Of a DNA stretch of 5,648 nucleotides, positions 1 through 5,648 are shown piece by piece. Origin of the DNA: Bacteriovoracaceae bacterium (lineage in GTDB: Bacteria > Bdellovibrionota > Bacteriovoracia > Bacteriovoracales > Bacteriovoracaceae). The position numbers and the translations under genes were made by a program. Location: positions 1-5,648 of the forward strand of contig SKIL01000266.1 in NCBI GenBank assembly GCA_007116425.1. The letters are read 5' to 3'. The notes beneath the pieces are model-generated. The model was not told where the DNA came from and searched no databases. It worked only from the letters and a program-made list of their open reading frames with translations. Each line of letters starts with the position of its first letter. Positions within the stretch are counted from its first letter, which is position 1.

Positions 1-68
1 AAAGAATATTTCCCCTCCAGGTTTGCAAATTCTTTTTGTTCTAGCTGAAGTCTTTGCTTTAAATTCAT
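1..68 (-). CDS. 5' end of an unidentified gene, cut by the left edge
   Basis: An ATG at 68-66 opens a frame of 22 full codons with no stop before the window ends. The visible protein begins MNLKQRLQLEQKEF and continues ANLEGKYS. It is rich in Leu, Gln, Glu and Lys, as in an amphipathic helix or the start of a coiled coil, and it shows no signal peptide or membrane segment. The main support is the ribosome binding site: TAAGGAGGT at 81-73, a full nine-base complement to the usual 16S rRNA tail, ends four bases before the ATG. The gene runs in the same direction as the suf operon and starts 129 bp after the nfu stop, so it could be read through from suf or have its own promoter in the gap. Too little is visible to assign a family or function. 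Confidence 0.6.
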   Translation of the reverse strand, partial: MNLKQRLQLEQKEFANLEGKYS

Positions 69-72
69 GGGG

Positions 73-81
73 ACCTCCTTA
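73..81 (-). promoter_or_regulatory. Perfect Shine-Dalgarno for the left-edge gene
   Basis: Read on the minus strand the bases are TAAGGAGGT, matching the canonical anti-Shine-Dalgarno sequence over all nine positions. Four cytosines (72-69) separate it from the ATG at 68. It is the strongest ribosome binding site in the window and the chief evidence that the short left-edge frame is a real, probably well translated gene. Confidence 0.8.
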
Positions 82-87
82 TGACTA

Positions 88-112
88 TTTGACCGCTTTC
101 CATTAGGTCAAA
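88..112. repeat. Inverted repeat, 7 bp arms, next to the left-edge gene's RBS
   Basis: TTTGACC at 88-94 and GGTCAAA at 106-112 are perfect inverted arms separated by 11 bases. On the minus strand the repeat ends six bases before the Shine-Dalgarno sequence. It could be a protein operator or, in RNA, a weak hairpin near the ribosome binding site. It shares bases 111-112 with the next inverted repeat, so the two could not both form complete hairpins. The function is inferred; only the symmetry is seen. Confidence 0.5.
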
Positions 113-134
113 GTTGGTAGAAATATACCAACTT
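111..134. repeat. Inverted repeat, perfect 9 bp arms
   Basis: AAGTTGGTA at 111-119 is exactly inverted as TACCAACTT at 126-134 around a six-base centre. It is the best hairpin in the nfu downstream gap. On the minus strand it is followed by TTGACC rather than a run of T, so it is a poor intrinsic terminator. Its position over the expected start point of the candidate promoter at 139-167 makes an operator, or a 5' stem-loop of the downstream mRNA, equally possible. Confidence 0.6.
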
Positions 135-150
135 AAGTATTCTATACTTA
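134..150. repeat. Inverted repeat, 7 bp arms with 3-base centre
   Basis: TAAGTAT at 134-140 and ATACTTA at 144-150 are perfect inverted arms around TCT. The repeat abuts the 9 bp repeat at base 134 and covers the candidate -10 element at 144-139. The arms are AT-rich, so part of the symmetry may be chance. A symmetrical protein-binding site over a promoter is the alternative. Confidence 0.45.
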
Positions 151-167
151 TTATTCGCCCAAGTCTA
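139..167 (-). promoter_or_regulatory. Candidate sigma70-type promoter for the left-edge gene
   Basis: On the minus strand TAGACT at 167-162 matches the -35 consensus TTGACA at four of six bases. TAGAAT at 144-139 matches the -10 consensus TATAAT at five of six, and the spacer is 17 bp. Transcription would begin near 132, giving a leader of about 60 bases that contains both the 9 bp and the RBS-proximal inverted repeats. In AT-rich DNA such matches occur by chance, so this is a candidate only. Confidence 0.35.
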
Positions 168-197
168 TGACATAGGAAAATATGTATTATTTATCTA

Positions 198-782
198 TCA
201 GTATTCAGGTTGTATGTATACCTGGATGTCAGGATCATATTCATCACTTAGGATAGACCGAATTGCTTCGAGTGTTCCAGTGGTCGAGCTAGGACATGTA
301 CCACACGCTCCTTGATATTGAACCAGAAGAACCTTGTCTTGATAGCTAATTGTCTGAATGTCACCACCGTCGGCCTGGAGTCCTGGCCGAATCGTTTTGT
401 CAAGTATTGCCTCAATGGCCTTAAGTTCTGGTGGAAGATTTCTTCGTCGCTCGGCCTCAGGGTCGGGATCAAAGTAGTTGGGGTCGTGCTTAGGAAAGTA
501 TTCTTGAATTGTCTCGATGACTTTTGTCTCAACTTCCTCCCAGTCCTGATAGCTAAACTTTGTTATTGTTATCACATTATCGTAAAAGTGAACTTGATCA
601 ACACCTCTAATTTTGAAAAGCTGATTGGCAAGTTGATTCTCTCCGCATTCAACAGGGGATCGATAGGTAGAGTTTCCTTCTGTCTTAACTGGAGTGGGGG
701 TAATAAACTTTAACGCATTAGGGTTAGGTGTCCACTCTGTTTCAACTTCTATTTGTGATGGGGTATTGTTTTGCCCTTCCAT
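198..782 (-). CDS. nfu: Two-domain Nfu iron-sulfur carrier (Nfu_N plus NifU C-terminal domain)
   Basis: This is an iron-sulfur cluster carrier protein, expected in the cytosol, that accepts clusters from the SUF scaffold and passes them to apo-proteins (family role). Numbered from the ATG at 782 it has 194 residues. Residues about 13-97 form an Nfu_N domain with the hallmark WTPNPNALKF and the later SPVECGENQLANQLFKI stretch. Residues about 119-190 form the NifU C-terminal domain, with LQADGGDI and the cluster-binding pair C160/C163 in GACGTCPSS. Both cysteines are intact. The ATG at 782 was chosen because AGGAGG lies four bases before it and the conserved domain begins a dozen residues later. 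The same frame is open to an ATG at 851, which would add 23 residues, overlap sufS by 32 bp and has only a weak site upstream. It is the last gene of the visible suf cluster. Confidence 0.92.
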   Translation of the reverse strand: MEGQNNTPSQIEVETEWTPNPNALKFITPTPVKTEGNSTYRSPVECGENQLANQLFKIRGVDQVHFYDNVITITKFSYQDWEEVETKVIETIQEYFPKHDPNYFDPDPEAERRRNLPPELKAIEAILDKTIRPGLQADGGDIQTISYQDKVLLVQYQGACGTCPSSTTGTLEAIRSILSDEYDPDIQVYIQPEY

Positions 783-792
783 CTCTCCTCCT
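783..792 (-). promoter_or_regulatory. Strong Shine-Dalgarno deciding the nfu start
   Basis: The minus strand reads AGGAGGAGAG immediately before the ATG at 782-780, with AGGAGG at 792-787 and four bases between. It lies in the 37 bp between the sufS stop and this ATG. The alternative ATG at 851 has only a partial match (ATAGG, about seven bases upstream), so this site favours the shorter nfu product. Confidence 0.65.
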
Positions 793-819
793 GGAGCTCT
801 GTCGTTAATTTGCTTGTTA

Positions 820-2061
820 TTAAAGTAGTTCGCAAGTTTTGATAAGACCATCGTATAACCTATCTATTTCTTCAGTAGTATTGTAAATTGCAAATGATGC
901 CCTTGCTGTTGCTGTCACTCCTAATCTTTTCATTAGTGGTTGAGTGCAATGATGTCCTGTACGAATGGCAATCCCTTGTTGGTCGAGTAATGTTCCAATA
1001 TCTTGAGGGTGAGCATTTTCAATCGTAAAAGAAATAACAGCTGATTTGTTTTCTAAGTTTGTTGGGCCTAGAATCTTAAGTTCAGGAATTTTAGAGAGCT
1101 TCTCTGTGGCATAATTACATAGAAAAGCTTCATGAGTCTTTATATTTTCTAGACCTACATTATCTAAAAACTTAAAACATTCCTTAAAGGCAATGACGCC
1201 TGCTATATGCGGAGTGCCTGCCTCAAACTTATGGGGAAGGTCATTGTATGTAGTACCTTGAAAGCTCACAATATCAATCATATCTCCGCCGCCTTGATAG
1301 GGTGGCATTTGATCCAAAATATCGTATTTACCATAGAGGACGCCAACACCTGTCGGGCCGTAAACTTTGTGGGCCGAGAAAGCGAGAAAGTCACAATCTA
1401 GGTCCTGTACGTCAGTACGAAGGTGAGCAATACTTTGGGCCGCATCAACTAAGAATTTCGCCTGTTTTGCCTTTTGTCTCGTAAGTGAGATAAAATATTT
1501 TATGGGGTTTATGGTCCCTAGTGAATTTGAAATATGGGCCATGGAGACCATTTTAATTTTATCACCATATTGATCGAGGAGCTTTTCAAAGCCTTGAATT
1601 GAGATTTCCCCTTGATCAGTGATGGGGATCTCTATCACGTGAGCATTTCTTTTTTGAGCAACCATTTGCCAAGGAACAATATTTGAATGATGTTCCATGG
1701 TCGAGATCAGAATGATATCTCCTTCATTAAAGAACTTTTCGCCAAAAGAGTTTGCAACTAAGTTGATGGATTCAGTTGTCCCTTTTGTAAAAATAATTTC
1801 TTCTCTTTTGCTTGCATTGATAAATTTTTGAACAATATCACGAGTTTCTTCGTATTGAATTGTTCCCTCTTCACTTAGAGTGTGAACTCCTCGATGAATA
1901 TTGGCCGCGTCCATCTTGTAGTGCTGGGTAATCTGGTCAATAACAAAGTTATGCTTTAGTGTTGATGCCGCATTGTCGAGATAGATGAGTGGTTTATTTC
2001 TAACTAATCTCTCAAGCTCTGGAAAAGCGTTGCGAACTTCAAGTTTTATATAGCTATTCAT
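820..2061 (-). CDS. sufS: SufS group II cysteine desulfurase
   Basis: This PLP-dependent enzyme converts L-cysteine to L-alanine and keeps the sulfur as an active-site persulfide, feeding the SufBCD scaffold. Its 413 residues match the usual SufS length. The N-terminal LIYLDNAAS motif lies at 25-33. EHHSNIVPW at 123-131 contains the PLP-stacking histidine (H124), and VDAAQS at 205-210 contains the PLP-contacting D206 and Q209. K232 in SAHKVYGPTG is the Schiff-base lysine. C372 in RTGHHCTQPLM is the catalytic cysteine, and this short loop marks the SufS/group II type rather than NifS/IscS. R387 in ARASFAIYNT fits the substrate-carboxylate arginine. All key residues are present. The ATG at 2061 lies two bases after the sufD stop with only a weak GTGAG upstream, so translation is probably coupled to sufD. 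No SufE or SufU gene is adjacent. Confidence 0.97.
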   Translation of the reverse strand: MNSYIKLEVRNAFPELERLVRNKPLIYLDNAASTLKHNFVIDQITQHYKMDAANIHRGVHTLSEEGTIQYEETRDIVQKFINASKREEIIFTKGTTESINLVANSFGEKFFNEGDIILISTMEHHSNIVPWQMVAQKRNAHVIEIPITDQGEISIQGFEKLLDQYGDKIKMVSMAHISNSLGTINPIKYFISLTRQKAKQAKFLVDAAQSIAHLRTDVQDLDCDFLAFSAHKVYGPTGVGVLYGKYDILDQMPPYQGGGDMIDIVSFQGTTYNDLPHKFEAGTPHIAGVIAFKECFKFLDNVGLENIKTHEAFLCNYATEKLSKIPELKILGPTNLENKSAVISFTIENAHPQDIGTLLDQQGIAIRTGHHCTQPLMKRLGVTATARASFAIYNTTEEIDRLYDGLIKTCELL

Positions 2062-2063
2062 GT

Positions 2064-3416
2064 TTATGAACTCACTTTTTCAAAGCGATCAAAGTTATTA
2101 AATAAGATTTTAAGTAACCATTTTTCAAGCTTTGGTTTCTCAAGACGCATGATCACATCAGCAACAAAAGCGTGACAAAGCATATTGTAGGCCTTCTCTT
2201 TGCTGATTCCTCTAGATTCAAGGTAAAAAATCTCTTCTTCACTTATTTGTCCAATCGTTGCACCATGAGCACATTTAACATCGTCAGCATAAACTTCGAG
2301 TTGAGGGCGAGTATTAATTCTGGCCCTTTTGTCGAGTAAGATATTTTTATTAAGTTGTTCTGCATCAACTTGCTGTGCATCTCTTTCGATTTGAACTTTT
2401 CCTGTAAATACGGCACGGGACTTGTCGTCAAGAACACCTTTGAAAAGCTGAGCACTTGTCGTGTTGGCCACTCGGTGATCAATAAAACTGAAGTTGTCGA
2501 CATGCTCTGAATCTTTGGTTGCGTAGAGTCCATCAACCTGGCAATGAGCATTTTTTCCGTTGAGGCGGAAGTTTAAATCATGGCGGTTCATTTTACCGCT
2601 TAAGTTCATCGTGAAATTATTTACGATAGCATCTTGAGAGATATTTGCTGTGACTTGCCCAATATGTAAAGCTCCGGCATTGATGAGGCTGACTTTGATA
2701 TGAGTCAGGTTCGAGTTTTCATGAGCATTTAAGAAAGTGGTATGAACTGATAAGTTCTCAGTAATTTCTTCTTGTTTTCCTAGGAAACATTCTATGACAT
2801 TTGCATTGGAATGCTTGCAAGCTTCAATGTGCAAAAGGGAAGGAGTAACTTCATGACTATTATCAAATGAGTGGACAATAAAGACAGGGGATTCTTCCTC
2901 ATTATAGTTTTCAGCAAAGCGAAGGCCAATCACTTGTGAGTAGTCTTGAGAAGCGTGTAAACCAAAATTTAAAAGTGTAAAGGGATTTGAAGTCGAGTCT
3001 AGCTCTTCTTCCCAGTTTATGCCTCCCTGTTCACCCTGAATAACTTCAATACCAGAGTGAATCTGTACTCTCTCAGATTGATATCTTCCATTATGGAAGT
3101 ACAAAAATGAGGCATTTTTAAAGTCATTAGTGATATCGTCAATATAAGGAAGTTGAAAATTCGATTCTGCTTTTTCGCTTAGTAAGGCCACCTTCAAATT
3201 TTCGGGTATAAAATTTGGGAGATTTGTATATTTCCAATCTTCCCACTTATTTGTGGGTAAACCTAAACTTAGAAATTTCTCAACTGCTTTTTTCGCAATA
3301 TTGTTTTTTTCAAGCTTACTATTGAGTGAGAAACCTTGATCTTGTACTAGCCCCAGATTTACCGCTAAGCTTTTTCCGGCATCAACTGAATCTTGATACT
3401 TATTTATATTTGTCAT
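2064..3416 (-). CDS. sufD: SufD subunit of the SufBCD scaffold
   Basis: SufD is the paralogue of SufB. With it and SufC it forms the cytosolic complex on which Fe-S clusters are built, and it is also implicated in iron entry. The protein has 450 residues, slightly long for the family. An N-terminal helical part contains the SufD hallmark EDWKYTNL at 59-66. It is followed by a beta-helix core that lacks obvious short motifs. The conserved C-terminal stretch EVYADDVKCAHGATIG runs from 374 to 389, with H384 matching the histidine known in E. coli SufD (H360) to act in cluster assembly. IFYLESRGI at 396-404 is the C-terminal SufC-binding helical region. AAGG, seven bases before the ATG, is a modest ribosome binding site. 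The gene sits 24 bp after sufC and 2 bp before sufS. Confidence 0.96.
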   Translation of the reverse strand: MTNINKYQDSVDAGKSLAVNLGLVQDQGFSLNSKLEKNNIAKKAVEKFLSLGLPTNKWEDWKYTNLPNFIPENLKVALLSEKAESNFQLPYIDDITNDFKNASFLYFHNGRYQSERVQIHSGIEVIQGEQGGINWEEELDSTSNPFTLLNFGLHASQDYSQVIGLRFAENYNEEESPVFIVHSFDNSHEVTPSLLHIEACKHSNANVIECFLGKQEEITENLSVHTTFLNAHENSNLTHIKVSLINAGALHIGQVTANISQDAIVNNFTMNLSGKMNRHDLNFRLNGKNAHCQVDGLYATKDSEHVDNFSFIDHRVANTTSAQLFKGVLDDKSRAVFTGKVQIERDAQQVDAEQLNKNILLDKRARINTRPQLEVYADDVKCAHGATIGQISEEEIFYLESRGISKEKAYNMLCHAFVADVIMRLEKPKLEKWLLKILFNNFDRFEKVSS

Positions 3417-3440
3417 GACTTTGCCTTTTTAACCTTTGTG

Positions 3441-4193
3441 TTAAGCTTGAATCCAGTCATAGCCCTTTGCTTCTAGTTCGAGGGCCAGTTCTTTTCCACC
3501 AGTTTTTAAAATCTTACCACCTGAAAGAACATGTACTTTATCTGGGATGATATACTCCAGAAGTCTTTGGTAGTGAGTGACAAGTAAAATGGCATTTCGC
3601 TTATTTTTTATTTGGTTTACCCCTTGAGCAACTGTTTTAAGCGCATCAATATCAAGCCCCGAGTCTGTTTCATCTAAGAGGCCAAGTCTTGGGTTTAAAA
3701 CCGCCATTTGTAAGATTTCGTTTTTCTTTTTTTCTCCACCTGAAAAGCCAGTGTTTACTGGGCGGTCAAGAAATGCTTCCGTCATGTCTAACATTTTGAG
3801 TTTCGGTCTTAAGAAGTTTCTAAAGTCGGCCTCGTTCATGCTCGAAACGCCTTGAGCTTCACAGATAGCATTAAACGATTCATGTAAAAAATTAAAGTTT
3901 GAGACACCTGGGATTTCGACAGGGTATTGAAAACCTAAAAAGATTCCTTTTTTTGCTCTTTCATCGGCCTCTAGTTCTAATAGATCAATCTCTTGTCTAT
4001 TGTATTGATATGTGATTTTGCCTTCTGTTACTTCAAATGCAGGGTGACCAGCTATGACTTTAGACAGGGTACTTTTTCCAGATCCGTTAGGTCCCATGAT
4101 CGCATGAACTTCGCCTGGATTAATTTCTAAGCTGATTCCTTTTAGAATTTCTTTACCATCGACTTGAACGTGGAGATTTTCAACCTTTATCAT
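3441..4193 (-). CDS. sufC: SufC ABC-type ATPase of the SufBCD scaffold
   Basis: SufC is a soluble ABC ATPase that binds SufB and SufD. ATP-driven dimerisation reshapes the complex during cluster assembly; it is not a transporter. The 250 residues match the family length. Walker A GPNGSGKST spans 34-42 with K40, and the Q-loop glutamine is Q89 in FLGFQYPVEIPG. The ABC signature is FSGGEKKKNEI at 150-160. Walker B runs into the D-loop as LLDETDSGLD at 172-181 with catalytic E175, and the switch histidine is H207 in VTHYQR. The SGGEKKKNE and DETDSGLDIDALK wording is specific to SufC among ABC proteins. AGAGGA at 4205-4200 is a good ribosome binding site, with GAGG seven bases before the ATG. All catalytic residues are intact. 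Confidence 0.97.
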   Translation of the reverse strand: MIKVENLHVQVDGKEILKGISLEINPGEVHAIMGPNGSGKSTLSKVIAGHPAFEVTEGKITYQYNRQEIDLLELEADERAKKGIFLGFQYPVEIPGVSNFNFLHESFNAICEAQGVSSMNEADFRNFLRPKLKMLDMTEAFLDRPVNTGFSGGEKKKNEILQMAVLNPRLGLLDETDSGLDIDALKTVAQGVNQIKNKRNAILLVTHYQRLLEYIIPDKVHVLSGGKILKTGGKELALELEAKGYDWIQA

Positions 4194-4199
4194 TTCTAT

Positions 4200-4205
4200 T
4201 CCTCT
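4200..4205 (-). promoter_or_regulatory. sufC ribosome binding site
   Basis: AGAGGA on the minus strand, with GAGG seven bases before the sufC ATG, lies in the 30 bp between the sufB stop and sufC. The rest of that gap is AT-rich, with no hairpin or promoter that I can recognise. Confidence 0.6.
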
Positions 4206-4223
4206 TTTTAGCTATATCTAAAT

Positions 4224-5648
4224 TTATCCAATACTATTTTCTAATTTCATCTCAAGTAATTTTACTGCTTCAACTGAGAACTCTAGAGGAAGTTCCTTAA
4301 AAACTTGACTGCAAAAACCATTAACAATGAGTGAAATACATTTTTCCATATCCATGCCTCGAGACTGGAGATAAAAAAGCTGGTCTTCACTAATTTTGGT
4401 TGTGGATGCCTCATGTTCAACTGTTGCAGTATTGTTTTTTACATCAATATATGGAAACGTATTCGCACTACATGTACTTCCCACTAACATAGAGTCACAT
4501 TGTGAGTAGTTTCTTGCATTGGTCGCAGAAGGGAGGATTTTAACCAGGCCTCGATAATTGTTTTCTGACTTCTCTGCTGAGATTCCTTTTGAGATAATCG
4601 TCGATTTGGTATTTTTCCCAATGTGAACCATTTTAGTTCCGGTGTCGGCTTGCATAAAGTGATTTGTTAAGGCCACAGAGTAAAAGGCCCCTTGTGAGTT
4701 ATCTCCAATCAGGTTACAGCTTGGATACTTCCAAGTGATTGCAGACCCTGCTTCAACTTGAGTCCATGAAATGAAGCTATTTTTACCAAGGCAGTTTCCT
4801 CGCTTAGTTACAAAATTGTAAATTCCACCTTTACCTTCTTTGTTTCCAGCATACCAATTCTGAACTGTAGAGTATTTAATAGTTGCATTGTCTAGTGCTA
4901 CAAGTTCGACTATTGCCGCATGTAGTTGGTTCTCATCTCTTTGAGGCGCAGTACAGCCTTCAAGATAATTTACGTATGATCCCTCGTCGGCAACAACAAG
5001 TGTTCTTTCAAATTGTCCGGTTTCTTTAGCGTTGATTCTAAAATATGTAGAGAGGTCGAGTGGGCATGTTACTCCTTTTGGGATGTAAACAAATGACCCA
5101 TCACTAAAAACAGCGCTATTTAAAGCAGCGTAAAAGTTGTCAGTATGCGGGACTACTGTTCCAAGATATTTTTTTACAAGCTCAGGATAAGCTTGAATGG
5201 CCTCTGAGATTGAGCAAAAAATAACACCTACTTTTTCGAGCTCTTCCTTATAGGTTGTTCCGACTGAGACTGAGTCAAAAACAGCATCAACGGCGACACC
5301 TGTAATTCTCTTTTGCTCTTGAAGTGGAATTCCTAGCTTTTCAAATGTGGCCAATAGTTCTGGATCAACATCATCTAAGCTTTCAGGCTTCTCTTTATTC
5401 GTTTTAGGTGCAGCATAATAATAGAGATCCTCAAAATCAATGGCGGGAATTTTTAGTTTTGCCCAATCCGGGTGAGGTAAAGTTTGCCAATGCCTAAATG
5501 CTTTTAAACGGTAGTCTAGTAGCCATTCCGGCTCATTTTTCTTTTGAGAGATCCTGCGACCAATCTCTTCATTGAGACCTTTTGGAACCTCCTCTGTCTC
5601 AACATCTGCGTAAAAACCGTATTTGTGTTCTTTTTCCAGAATTTCTTC
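4224..5648 (-). CDS. sufB: SufB scaffold subunit, 5' end cut by the right edge
   Basis: SufB is the central scaffold of the SufBCD complex: it receives sulfur from the desulfurase and carries the nascent cluster. The frame is open to the right edge, giving 474 visible residues. A TTG at 5354 is an internal leucine codon and not the start, because the 98 codons before it read as a normal SufB N-terminus (YGFYADVETEEVPKGLNEEI, then NEPEWLLDYRLKAFRHW). Compared with the 495-residue E. coli protein, only about 10-20 residues are missing. Numbered from the first visible codon, C384 in NYSQCDS aligns with E. coli C405, and H412/E413 in VEHEAST align with H433/E434, the residues tied to cluster assembly. 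The C-terminus has ISEDQLFYLQSRG and NGFCSQVFKELPLEF, typical of SufB and its SufC contact. It appears intact apart from the edge. Confidence 0.97.
   Translation of the reverse strand, partial: EEILEKEHKYGFYADVETEEVPKGLNEEIGRRISQKKNEPEWLLDYRLKAFRHWQTLPHPDWAKLKIPAIDFEDLYYYAAPKTNKEKPESLDDVDPELLATFEKLGIPLQEQKRITGVAVDAVFDSVSVGTTYKEELEKVGVIFCSISEAIQAYPELVKKYLGTVVPHTDNFYAALNSAVFSDGSFVYIPKGVTCPLDLSTYFRINAKETGQFERTLVVADEGSYVNYLEGCTAPQRDENQLHAAIVELVALDNATIKYSTVQNWYAGNKEGKGGIYNFVTKRGNCLGKNSFISWTQVEAGSAITWKYPSCNLIGDNSQGAFYSVALTNHFMQADTGTKMVHIGKNTKSTIISKGISAEKSENNYRGLVKILPSATNARNYSQCDSMLVGSTCSANTFPYIDVKNNTATVEHEASTTKISEDQLFYLQSRGMDMEKCISLIVNGFCSQVFKELPLEFSVEAVKLLEMKLENSIG

Noticed and set aside
73..112. 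A promoter for the left-edge gene using TTGACC (111-106) and AATAGT (89-84)
   Set aside because: The hexamers match consensus fairly well at 16 bp spacing. Transcription would start at or inside the Shine-Dalgarno, leaving almost no leader, so the upstream candidate at 139-167 is preferred.
111..134. The 9 bp inverted repeat as a rho-independent terminator for the suf operon
   Set aside because: The stem is only moderately GC-rich, and on the minus strand it is followed by TTGACC and not a T-run, so the terminator reading is weak. It is kept as an inverted repeat without a function.
248..532. Minus-strand open frame of 94 codons inside nfu
   Set aside because: It is an alternative frame within conserved Nfu coding sequence, with composition unlike a conserved protein and no family motif.
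312..713. Plus-strand open frame of 133 codons inside nfu
   Set aside because: It lies fully antisense to a well supported nfu gene, its translation has no recognisable motif, and no strong ribosome binding site was noted. It is a shadow of the nfu coding sequence.
1207..1484. Two overlapping plus-strand frames of 60 and 64 codons inside sufS
   Set aside because: They are antisense to the PLP-lysine region of sufS, have no ribosome binding site that stands out, and look like chance frames.
2243..2551. Minus-strand open frame of 102 codons inside sufD
   Set aside because: It is an out-of-frame reading of the conserved C-terminal half of sufD, whose own frame carries the family motifs.
1..5648. 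CRISPR array, tRNA, rRNA, insertion sequence or phage element
   Set aside because: I saw no regularly spaced repeats, cloverleaf-like segments, transposase motifs or terminal repeats. The window is almost wholly filled by conserved suf coding sequence.

Overview
The window holds most of a SUF iron-sulfur cluster assembly operon, read entirely on the minus strand (right to left). The gene order is sufB (5' end cut by the right edge), sufC, sufD, sufS and a two-domain nfu. A 129-129-class short intergenic gap (bases 69-197) follows, and then the first 22 codons of another minus-strand gene that leaves through the left edge. Each suf call rests on family motifs readable in the translation.

Layout from right to left: sufB 5648-4224 (open at 5648), 30 bp gap, sufC 4193-3441, 24 bp gap, sufD 3416-2064, 2 bp gap, sufS 2061-820, then nfu ending at 198 and starting at either 782 or 851. 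The tight spacing, shared strand and lack of any terminator-like hairpin between the genes indicate one transcript. The operon promoter and any regulator gene such as iscR or sufR would lie to the right of the window and cannot be seen. The 69-197 gap is rich in short palindromes and contains a plausible promoter for the left-edge gene, whose ribosome binding site is a full complement of the 16S rRNA tail.

How the genes work together (family knowledge): SufS takes sulfur from cysteine as a persulfide. The SufB-SufC-SufD complex builds the cluster, driven by the SufC ATPase, at the SufB/SufD interface. Nfu can take the finished cluster and deliver it to client proteins. No sufE or sufU sulfur-transfer partner and no sufA is present in the window.

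Organism: a bacterium of moderately low GC (judged by eye, not computed) that uses Shine-Dalgarno signals clearly. The sufBCDS order and the Nfu_N plus NifU-C domain type, which is also found in mitochondria and alphaproteobacteria, would fit a Bdellovibrionota-like organism such as the Bacteriovorax group. That placement is a weak guess from general resemblance.

Overall this is a conserved housekeeping operon. I see no new biological system. The points most worth checking are the palindrome cluster at 88-175, the start site of nfu, the identity of the left-edge gene and the missing sulfur shuttle.
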